From: Cytophagales bacterium
Lineage (GTDB): Bacteria > Bacteroidota > Bacteroidia > Cytophagales > Spirosomataceae
Length of the DNA stretch: 9,002 nucleotides
Reading direction: 5' to 3'
Assembly (NCBI GenBank): GCA_013205605.1
Contig: JABMMK010000180.1
Location: forward strand, 1-9,002
Positions 1-7,800 of this stretch are shown here, in pieces. Made by a program: the position numbers and the translations under genes. The notes beneath the pieces are model-generated. The model had not been told where the DNA came from. It was given only the letters and a program-made list of their open reading frames with translations, and searched no databases. Position 1 is the first letter of the stretch; each line of letters starts with the position of its first letter.

Positions 1-206
1 GCTCCTGTATAATGTCCATAAAAACCTCGGCTTAACGCTCGGGCAAAAAGTATTTCGTGATTGAAGGGATCTTTTTGAAACGCAATACTTAGGTCTTCAT
101 TGGCACCTTTATAGTCTTCAGATCGAAGTTTGGCTAATCCGGAACTATATTCTAGCATGCAGCTGGAACAGAAAAATAGTAAACCAAAGATTAAAAATCG
201 CCCCAT
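1..206 (-). CDS. TPR-type lipoprotein, N-terminal part (runs off the left edge)
   Basis: The ATG at 206-204 follows the mutS2 stop codon with no gap and opens a frame that stays open to the window edge (68 full codons). The N-terminus has an arginine, a hydrophobic stretch (residues 4-12) and then CSSC, so C16 is the likely lipidated cysteine. This would make it a lipoprotein exported by Sec and processed by signal peptidase II. The -3 residue of the lipobox is Cys rather than Leu/Val, which is a weak point. Residues 23-47 fit the tetratricopeptide spacing: G23, A35, A42 and P47 match consensus positions 8, 20, 27 and 32. A second helix pair seems to start near residue 50. TPR lipoproteins usually act as protein-binding scaffolds at the envelope. 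No specific partner can be named. The frame is too short for a simple ORF scan, but the abutting start, signal peptide and TPR spacing support a real gene. It is probably translationally coupled to mutS2. Confidence 0.68.
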   Translation of the reverse strand, partial: MGRFLIFGLLFFCSSCMLEYSSGLAKLRSEDYKGANEDLSIAFQKDPFNHEILFARALSRGFYGHYTG

Positions 207-2651
207 TTATTTAAACGTTACAATAGTTACACCTGCTCCTCCTCGATCCGCATGTTCGTCTACAAAAGACTTAATTTGACTATAGCGTTTGAGTTGTTCC
301 CGAACCAAATTACGTAAGATTCCATCCCCTTTCCCATGGAGGATTTTAATTTCATTGGAACCTAACAATAAAGCATCGTTCATGTATTGATCTAAAATCA
401 CAAATACTTCTTCTCCTCTTTTTCCACGCACATCTAACGTGATGGAAAATTGGGCCATGCGATCATTGAAATCAATTCCCTGCAGGGAAGAAATTTTTTG
501 CTTTTCCTGCTTTGGGGCATGTACTTTCTGCAATCGGTTTACTTTGATCGTACTGCTAATTCCTCCCAATGCCACCACCACGTCTTTTCCTTTGAATGCC
601 ATGATTTGACCAATGGCAGATTCCCCTTGTCCTTGATCTAAGGCTACCCAATCGCCAATGGCCATAGGTCCTTTGAGGTTTTTGGGATTGGGTTTTTCTA
701 AAGGAATGAGGGTTTTTGACGGTATTTCAACTAAATCTTTTTTGACAAATGCATCTAATTTTCCTCTGATTTCTTTTGTTTCTTCCTTGTTAGCGGCCTT
801 CTCTTTTATTTCACGAATGGTTTGTTCAATTCGGCTATTCGCTTCTTGGATTATTTTTTTTGCCTCAGCCTTAGCTTGATTAATGAGCCTTTTTTGCTCC
901 TCATCTAAATGGTTTTTTAAGCTGGAATATTGTTGCTTGATGACTTCCGCTTGTTCACTGGCTAAGGTTAATCGGATGTTTTTCGATTCCCATATTTGCT
1001 TTTCTGTTTCTGTTTCCATCAACATCTTATCGAAATCCACCTGCTTGGTCCCTAATTTTCTTCGGGCATTTTCAATGATTTTAGCAGGTAAACCAATTTT
1101 TTGAGCAATTTCAAAAGCAAAAGAACTGCCCGGTTTTCCCATATCTAAAATGAATTGAGGTTCTAAATGTTCCGTGTCATAACGCATCGCAGCATTAAAC
1201 AATCCGGCTTGTCGGTCTGCTAAATTTTTTAAATTCCCAAAGTGCGTATTGATAGCCCCAAAGCAACCTTTTTCAGCCAGTTTCTCTAGGATGGATTCCG
1301 CTATGGCACCCCCTAAGGAGGGTTCGGTCCCCGTCCCAAACTCGTCCACTAAGATCATCGTTTTAGGATTTACATGCCCTAAAAAATAATTCATATTGCT
1401 TAAGTGTGAGCTATAGGTACTTAATTCATTCTCGATATTCTGATCATCCCCCATATCTAAAAAGATCTGATCAAATAATCCCATCGTTGATCCCTCAGCC
1501 ATCGGCACTAAACAGCCTGTTTGAAATAAATATTGCAGTAAACCCAAGGTTCCCAACGTGACCGATTTCCCTCCTGCATTAGGCCCAGAGACCACCATGA
1601 TTCTTTTTTTGTCGTCCAACGTGATGGACAATGGTTTTATTTTTTTGCCTATTTTATGGAGAGATTGTTCTAAAATGGGGTGCCTGGCGTCTTGCCAATC
1701 AAGGGTTGGAAAATCTTTGATTTCAGGTAAGATCGCATTTACTTCTGTGGCCCAAATAGCCTTTGATCGGATGAAATCAATCAAACCGAGCCATTGGAAC
1801 CAAGAACTTAGCATAGGAACTAAAGGTCTTATGCGGTCCGATAGGCGGCTAAGGATTAATATAATCTCTCTGCGTTCCGCAGATTCTAATGATTTGATCT
1901 CGTTGTTGGCAATTAAGGCATCAGCAGGCTCTAAAAACACTGTTTTACCTGTATCGGATTCGTCTTGAACAAAACCTTTTATTTTCCTTTTATGCTCTGC
2001 GGCAAGTGGAATGACCATCCGGCCATTTCGTAAAGTCAGCGAAAAATCCTTGCTGACCCAACCTTCTTTATAAGCCTGATTGATCAAGCTGTCTAATTTC
2101 TTTCTCAGATTTTGTTCTTCCGAAAAGCGCTTTCTGCGTAATTCACCTAAGGCAGGGGAGGCGCTTTCCTTGATTTGGCCATTGGCGTCAAAAACTCGAT
2201 CCAATTCCTGAATGATGGGCAGGATTTGCCTAAAATCTCCATGTTCTTGGCCTTCCCATTTTTCCTTGAAAACTTGGGTAATTCGATGAATTTCTGGGTA
2301 TTTCTCTGAATCTAATTTGTAAAAAAAGCGGACACATTGATATAAAATATCGAGTCCCCTTTGCCAATCGCGCCATTCGTCCGCGGTTAAATAATGTCCT
2401 TCTAAGCTTAAAGGACCAAACCACTCGCGTAAATCATAATAATCTTGTTGAGGCCACTCACCGCCATGCTCAGCCATCAACTGCTTCATCTCGCTGACTT
2501 GCTGGACCCATTGGTTTACCAAAGCAAAGCGGTTTGAAAATTTCATTTTATCCGCATATTCAGCACCCATATTACTGAGGCATAGCGATTTAATGTGATT
2601 TTGAATCTGATTAAATCCTAGCTTTTCACCTATGTTTTCTGGATAATTCAT
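207..2651 (-). CDS. mutS2: MutS2 family ATPase with C-terminal Smr domain
   Basis: The 814-residue length is typical of the family. Residues 1-340 form the MutS core and lever-like helices. The ATPase follows, with Walker A GPNAGGKS at 356-363, an ABC-like signature ELSTYSSHL at 409-417, Walker B ILVDE at 433-437 followed by FGTGTEP, and a switch histidine in NTHFG (H470). A charged helical, probably coiled-coil segment covers about 545-640, a small beta-rich KOW-like segment about 660-710, and the Smr domain about 735-814 with LDVRG (739-743) and HGKGDGILR (772-780). MutS2 lacks the mismatch-recognition domain of MutS. In other bacteria it is linked to suppression of homologous recombination and, in Bacillus subtilis, to sensing and splitting collided ribosomes. 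I cannot tell which role applies here. The ATG overlaps the stop of the dehydrogenase gene upstream in the transcript by four bases (ATGA), and its own stop abuts the lipoprotein start. All ATPase and Smr motifs look intact. Confidence 0.96.
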   Translation of the reverse strand: MNYPENIGEKLGFNQIQNHIKSLCLSNMGAEYADKMKFSNRFALVNQWVQQVSEMKQLMAEHGGEWPQQDYYDLREWFGPLSLEGHYLTADEWRDWQRGLDILYQCVRFFYKLDSEKYPEIHRITQVFKEKWEGQEHGDFRQILPIIQELDRVFDANGQIKESASPALGELRRKRFSEEQNLRKKLDSLINQAYKEGWVSKDFSLTLRNGRMVIPLAAEHKRKIKGFVQDESDTGKTVFLEPADALIANNEIKSLESAERREIILILSRLSDRIRPLVPMLSSWFQWLGLIDFIRSKAIWATEVNAILPEIKDFPTLDWQDARHPILEQSLHKIGKKIKPLSITLDDKKRIMVVSGPNAGGKSVTLGTLGLLQYLFQTGCLVPMAEGSTMGLFDQIFLDMGDDQNIENELSTYSSHLSNMNYFLGHVNPKTMILVDEFGTGTEPSLGGAIAESILEKLAEKGCFGAINTHFGNLKNLADRQAGLFNAAMRYDTEHLEPQFILDMGKPGSSFAFEIAQKIGLPAKIIENARRKLGTKQVDFDKMLMETETEKQIWESKNIRLTLASEQAEVIKQQYSSLKNHLDEEQKRLINQAKAEAKKIIQEANSRIEQTIREIKEKAANKEETKEIRGKLDAFVKKDLVEIPSKTLIPLEKPNPKNLKGPMAIGDWVALDQGQGESAIGQIMAFKGKDVVVALGGISSTIKVNRLQKVHAPKQEKQKISSLQGIDFNDRMAQFSITLDVRGKRGEEVFVILDQYMNDALLLGSNEIKILHGKGDGILRNLVREQLKRYSQIKSFVDEHADRGGAGVTIVTFK

Positions 2652-3577
2652 GGATGAAATAGGGTTCTGATTTTTTCTATTAAAACGGTATTGATTTTAA
2701 GGTAGCTCTCGGTGGTCCAGCCAGCGACATGAGGACTAAAGAGCGTATTGGGATATGATTTGATTTGTACAAAAAGTAATTGTTCTTCTTTGGACCAAGA
2801 CTTAATTTTTTCATTAGGCAAGACATCTAAGGCTAATCCGGAAATAATGCCTTGCTGCAAACCCCAAAGGATATTTTCTAAAGGTGTTATCGGGCCTCTC
2901 GAGCTATTCATTAGCACAATGGGTTTTTTAAAGGACCTTAAAAAATCTTGGTTAACCAATCCATGGGTTTCTTCTGTCAATGGAACATGCAACGAAACAA
3001 TATCGGCATGTTGAAAAATATCAGCTAAATCGGCTCCAAAAGGGGAGGGTGCAGGCGCATATTTGTCATACGCTAAAATTTTTACACCAAAACCCAGCAA
3101 CCTTTGACATAGCGCTTGGCCCATATTTCCAAAACCGATGATGCCGATGGTTTTCCCGTGAATTTCCCAACCTCTATTCGCTTCCCTATTCCAAATGCCA
3201 TTTCTGACCTCAGCATCAGCGGTATTTAAATGATGGGCGATGGTGAGCAATTGGCCCATAACATGCTCCGCCACTCCATCTTTATTTCCTTCGTTGGCCG
3301 AAAAAACATGAATATTTTTTTCTTGGCATGCGGCTAAATCGATGAGATCTAATCCTGCTCCAGCTCTTGCGATAAAGGTTAAATGGCTTGCAGACTCAAT
3401 AAACTCAGCATCTAAGGTAAATTTGCTACGTAAAATCAAACCGCTGTATTGGCTGATGATCGACATGGTTTCCTGCTTGGATAAAGTTAGAAATTCGTCA
3501 ACCGCAAAGCCTAAGGGTTCTAAGCCCTCAGCCATGGAGGAATGAACCTCGTCGATGATGAGTACTTTTTTGGCCAT
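2648..3577 (-). CDS. D-2-hydroxyacid dehydrogenase (phosphoglycerate dehydrogenase-like)
   Basis: This is a 309-residue NAD-dependent D-isomer-specific 2-hydroxyacid dehydrogenase. The Rossmann motif GFGNMG is at 148-153, and the next beta strand ends in acidic D171, which favours NAD over NADP. The catalytic Arg-Glu-His set is present: R227 in NSSRGP, E256 in LDVLPNE and H283 in SPHVAG. RAGAG at 71-75 and NEGNKDGVAEH at 95-105 resemble the substrate-binding loops of 3-phosphoglycerate dehydrogenases. There is no C-terminal ACT domain (SerA) and none of the dimerisation domain expected of PdxB, so this is the short two-domain form. It starts one base after the pdxA stop and overlaps the mutS2 start by four bases. 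A role in serine synthesis, in oxidising 4-phosphoerythronate for vitamin B6, or on another 2-hydroxyacid is possible. The family call is firm and the substrate is open. No Shine-Dalgarno sequence is visible. Confidence 0.93.
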   Translation of the reverse strand: MAKKVLIIDEVHSSMAEGLEPLGFAVDEFLTLSKQETMSIISQYSGLILRSKFTLDAEFIESASHLTFIARAGAGLDLIDLAACQEKNIHVFSANEGNKDGVAEHVMGQLLTIAHHLNTADAEVRNGIWNREANRGWEIHGKTIGIIGFGNMGQALCQRLLGFGVKILAYDKYAPAPSPFGADLADIFQHADIVSLHVPLTEETHGLVNQDFLRSFKKPIVLMNSSRGPITPLENILWGLQQGIISGLALDVLPNEKIKSWSKEEQLLFVQIKSYPNTLFSPHVAGWTTESYLKINTVLIEKIRTLFHP

Positions 3578-3578
3578 A

Positions 3579-4586
3579 TTATGCTTGCATTCGATTTTTG
3601 ACCAATTCTATCGCGAGGAAAAAGGCATGTAAAAAGGAATTAGGATCTGCTTCATTTTTACCTGCAATATCATAAGCGGTTCCATGGTCTGGAGAGGTAC
3701 GGATGATCGGTAAGCCCGCAGTAAAATTAACTCCGGTTTCAAATGCGATGTACTTAAAAGGAATTAATCCTTGGTCATGATACATGGCCAAAACCCCATC
3801 AAATTCCTTGAATTGTGCTTTTCCGAAGAATCCGTCTGCCGGATAAGGCCCAAAAACCAATTGGGCCCTCGCCCTAAACTCTTCCACCACGGGCTGTATA
3901 ATGTCTAATTCTTCTTGGCCCAAAAGCCCCGAATCGCCCGCATGAGGATTTAAGCCTAAAACGGCTAATTTGGGTTTTTCAATAGAGAAATCTTCCTTTA
4001 AACTCAAAAGGAATAAATCTATTTTCTCCTTGATTAATTCTTTGGTCAGGGTTTTTGCGACTTCTTGCAGCGGCAAATGTCCTGTCACAACGCCCATGCG
4101 AATGTCTTCAGAAACCAACATCATCAAGGATGATTTCGCTTCAAATCGATCCGTCAAATATTCCGTATGTCCAGGGAAGTTAAATTCCTCGGATTGAATG
4201 TTATGTTTATTGATAGGTGCCGTCACTAGTGCAGATAAAAGACCTTTGTCTAAATCCTTCGCAGACCTGTCTAAGCAAGCAAAAGCAGCTTTTCCCGCCT
4301 CGGAAGTTTCCTTTCCAGGCTCCACAACCGTGTTTGCGTCGTCCCAGCAATTAATCAAATAGATTTGCTCAGGAGCGAGGTTGTCAATATCGCTGGTCGT
4401 TTTAAATTGGAAGTCCTTAGCTTCCATGGTATTTTTATAGTAAATGAGTACTTTTTGAGAACCATAAATGATGGGCACGCACCATTGTAAAATCTGCGGA
4501 TTTGATAAAGCTTTTATGATTACTTCAGGGCCAATGCCATTGTAATCTCCTAACGTTATACCGATCAATGGTTTTGTTGCGCTCAT
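3579..4586 (-). CDS. pdxA: 4-hydroxythreonine-4-phosphate dehydrogenase PdxA
   Basis: PdxA oxidises 4-phosphohydroxy-L-threonine. The product decarboxylates to the amino-ketone that PdxJ condenses with deoxyxylulose 5-phosphate to give pyridoxine 5'-phosphate; the enzyme is cytosolic and metal-dependent. I start it at the ATG at 4586-4584, giving 335 residues. With this start, GDYNGIGPE lies near the N-terminus and the three metal-binding histidines fall at H170 (TGHLPL), H215 (NPHAGD) and H270 (MYHDQG). Their spacing of 45 and 55 equals that of E. coli PdxA H166/H211/H266. Other conserved blocks are TAPINKH, GHTEYL and TSPDHGTAYDIAG. The frame also has an ATG at 4643, which would add 19 non-conserved residues; I consider that start unlikely. 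The usual Pro of GDPxGIGPE is Tyr here. It is the first gene of a tightly packed four-gene block and diverges from the pyruvate carboxylase gene. No pdxJ is in view. Confidence 0.95.
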   Translation of the reverse strand: MSATKPLIGITLGDYNGIGPEVIIKALSNPQILQWCVPIIYGSQKVLIYYKNTMEAKDFQFKTTSDIDNLAPEQIYLINCWDDANTVVEPGKETSEAGKAAFACLDRSAKDLDKGLLSALVTAPINKHNIQSEEFNFPGHTEYLTDRFEAKSSLMMLVSEDIRMGVVTGHLPLQEVAKTLTKELIKEKIDLFLLSLKEDFSIEKPKLAVLGLNPHAGDSGLLGQEELDIIQPVVEEFRARAQLVFGPYPADGFFGKAQFKEFDGVLAMYHDQGLIPFKYIAFETGVNFTAGLPIIRTSPDHGTAYDIAGKNEADPNSFLHAFFLAIELVKNRMQA

Positions 4587-4808
4587 TAAAAATTCATTTT
4601 TTATGGATCCGCAAGTTAAGAAATTTCGAGTGAAGGCATACAATATTTTTATCGGGTCTTTAATTTGCCGATATCAGATTTTTTAATTTTTAGTAACGAA
4701 GCCAATAAATAGTGTAAATTTTTAAGGTATTCAAAATAAAATAGGCTCTTGACTATAAATTTCCCAATATAATTATCATTTTTGTTAGACTGCACTTAAT
4801 ATATTGAT
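4587..4808. other. Divergent intergenic region between pdxA and the pyruvate carboxylase gene
   Basis: This 222-base stretch is very AT-rich and holds no convincing gene. It must contain promoters for both directions. I see no strong hairpin followed by a T-run and no recognisable riboswitch. On the minus strand I found only a near match to the Bacteroidota -7 element (TTATTTTG, about 4732-4739), too weak to call as the pdxA promoter. An in-frame TAA at 4797-4799 means that the carboxylase cannot start further upstream. Confidence 0.7.
4749..4784 (+). promoter_or_regulatory. Possible promoter for the pyruvate carboxylase gene
   Basis: TTGACT at 4749-4754 is followed by CATTTTTG at 4777-4784, which matches the Bacteroidota -7 element TAnnTTTG at all fixed positions except the first T. 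The gap of 25 bases between TTG and this element is longer than the usual range of about 17-23, so the pairing is imperfect. Transcription would start around 4790, leaving a short leader with no Shine-Dalgarno sequence before the ATG at 4809. Confidence 0.3.
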
Positions 4809-7800
4809 ATGCCAAAATCATACGTAAATAAAATCTCTAGCCTTCTTATTGCCAATCGAGGTGAAATTGCGATTCGAATTATGCGCGCCGCTTCTGAATT
4901 AGGAATTCGGACCGTCGCTGTGTATACCTTTGAAGATCGTTATTCCCTTCACCGATACAAAGCGGATGAGGCGTACCAAATTGGAAAAGAGAATGAACCG
5001 CTAAAGCCCTATTTAGATATTGAGGGTTTGATTTCTTTATGTAAATCCAAGAAAATAGATGCCATTCATCCCGGATATGGTTTTCTTTCTGAGAACGTAA
5101 AGCTCGCTTTGCGTTGTCGAGAAGAAGGAATTGTATTTGTAGGGCCTTCACCAGAAGCAATGAAAGCTTTGGGGGATAAAGTAGCTGCGAAGCTGGCCGC
5201 ATCCAAGGCTAATGTGCCTATGATTCAGGATTCAAAGGGAGATTTAAGCGTATATGATTTAGCGTTATCGGAAGCTAGGAGAATTACTTTTCCAGTCATG
5301 GTGAAGGCAGCTGCTGGTGGGGGAGGTCGAGGAATGCGCGTGGTGCGGAAGGAAGAAGATTTGGAGAAAGCATACCAAGAGGCAAGAAATGAAGCTAAAA
5401 ATGCTTTTGGCGACGAAACAATTTTTATTGAAAAGTTCATTAACGAGCCTAAACATATAGAGGTACAGTTATTGGGAGATCAGCATGGAAATTTAGTTCA
5501 TTTATATGAGCGCGATTGTTCTGTGCAAAGAAGATTCCAAAAGGTAGTGGAAATAGCTCCTTCCTTTGGTTTAAAAGAGGAAACAAAGCAAAAACTATAT
5601 GGCTATGCCTTAGCGATCGGAAAGGCTGTTAATTATTACAATGCAGGAACGGTCGAGTTTTTGGTCGATAAGGATGAAAATATTTATTTCATCGAGGTAA
5701 ATCCTCGTATTCAAGTTGAGCACACGATTACTGAAGAAGTAACTGGCATCGATATCGTTCGTACGCAAATATTAATTGCCCAAAATTATAAGTTGTCCGA
5801 TTCTGGGATTTACATTTTAAGTCAAGCCGATATTCCTTTGCGCGGTTTTGCGATCCAATGTCGGATTACCACGGAAGATCCATCGAATGGCTTTAAGCCT
5901 GACTTTGGTACCATTATTGCCTATCGAAATGCCGCTGGTTTTGGAATCAGATTAGATGAAGGATCCTCGTATCCAGGAGTTAAAATTTCACCTTATTTCG
6001 ATTCGATGTTGGTCAAAGTAAGTGCCAAAGGTCGTACGCTAAGAGGTGCTTCTGAACGCTTAAATAGAGCTTTAACGGAATTTAGAATTCGAGGGGTGAA
6101 AACGAATATTCCTTTTTTACGGAATGTGATCACCCATCCTATTTTTCAAGATGGTCAGTGTACGGTCCAATTTATTGACACACATCCTGAATTATTTAAA
6201 TTTAAACCCACTCGAGATCGTTCCACGAAGGCGCTTCGGTATTTAGGGGAAGTGATTGTGAATGGGAATCCGGATGTAAAGGTTAAGCCCAAGGCCCCTT
6301 TCAGATTAGCGACCATTCCATTTGTGGATCCAGCGAAGGAATTTCCAAAAGGCAATAAGCAATTGTTGGATGAATTAGGTCCAGAGAAATTTGCCAAACA
6401 TATTTTAGACTCCAAGCAAGTGTATTTTACGGATACGACGTTTAGGGATGGGCATCAATCTTTATTAGCGACCCGAGTAAGAACTCAGGATATGCTAGCG
6501 GTGGCTAATGGCTTTGCGAAGTCGTTTCCGACGTTGTTTTCGATGGAAGTTTGGGGAGGTGCCACATTTGATGTGGCCATGCGGTTTTTGCAGGAATCTC
6601 CTTGGAAGCGTTTGCAAGAATTTAGAGAGGCAATGCCTAATATGTTGCTTCAAATGTTATTTAGAGGTTCCAATGCCGTAGGTTACTCGGCTTACCCAGA
6701 TAATTTAATTGAAAAGTTTGTTGAGAAATCTTCCGAAGCTGGAGTTGACGTCTTTCGCATCTTTGATTCATTGAATTGGATCGAAGCGATGAAGGTATCC
6801 ATCAGAGCGGTTAGAGAAAGAACTCCTGGAATCGCTGAAGCAGCTATTTGCTATACCGGCGATTTATATACGAATCCCAAATACAATTTACAATACTATC
6901 TGGATATGGCTCGCCAGTTAGAAGATGCCGGCGCGCACATGCTTGCCATCAAAGACATGGCAGGTTTGTTGAGACCATTTCAGGCGGCGACCCTAGTGAC
7001 TGAATTAAAAAAGACGGTCGGTATTCCGATTCATTTACACACCCATGATACAGCCTCAGTTCAGTCGGCTACTTATTTGAAGGCGATTGAGGCGGGAGTG
7101 GATATTGTCGACGGGGCTTTGGGTGCCATGTCTGGTTTGACTTCTCAGCCTAATTTGAATTCCTTGGTAGCGATGTTACAAGGTCAAAAGAATGAAAGCC
7201 ACTTAGATTTAGATTTATTAAATGAGTATTCCAATTATTGGGAGGCGGTGCGTGCGATGTATGCTCCATTTGAATCTGAATTAAAGGCGGGCACGGCTGA
7301 AGTGTATACCAATGAAATTCCGGGTGGTCAGTATACAAATTTACGGGGTCAGGCAATCGCCTTAGGCGTAGGTGATAAATTCGAATTATTAAAAGATAAT
7401 TATTCGGAGGCAAATAAGCTTTTTGGTGACCTCGTTAAGGTGACGCCTTCATCTAAAGTTGTCGGTGATATGGCCATTTTTATGACGGCTAACTCACTGA
7501 CCGCGGAGGATGTTTATGCGAAGGGAAGTACATTGTCTTTCCCAGAATCGGTTAAGGATTTTTTCAAAGGGGGATTAGGCCAGCCGTATCAAGGATTTCC
7601 TAAACAATTACAAGAGATCATTTTAAAAGGCGAGGTGGCCTTAGAGGGTCGCCCAAATGATCATTTAGCGCCTATTGATTTCGATCAAGATTTCAAAGAA
7701 TTTCAGGCAAAATTCCCAGATATCGAAGATGGATTCTTTGACTATCTGTCCTATAAAATGTATCCAAAAGTTTTTGAGGATTATTATAAAAACCATGCAC

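Noticed and set aside
1558..1968. 136-residue plus-strand open frame
   Set aside because: It lies wholly antisense to the conserved MutS2 ATPase region and has no recognisable motif; it is a shadow frame.
700..2651. MutS2 as a mismatch-repair MutS
   Set aside because: It lacks the N-terminal mismatch-recognition domain and carries a C-terminal Smr domain, which defines MutS2.
4749..4775. Sigma70-like TTGACT plus TATAAT promoter
   Set aside because: The only TATAAT-like hexamer follows TTGACT by just 13 bases, too short for a classical sigma70 promoter, and Bacteroidota use a different -7 element; I kept only the weaker Bacteroidota-type call.
4587..4808. Riboswitch or small RNA in the divergent intergenic region
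   Set aside because: The region is AT-rich with only short palindromes such as GATATC and GGATCC, and no conserved fold that I can recognise.
4879..5202. 107-residue minus-strand open frame
   Set aside because: It lies antisense to the conserved biotin carboxylase region, with low-complexity composition and no domain; a shadow frame.
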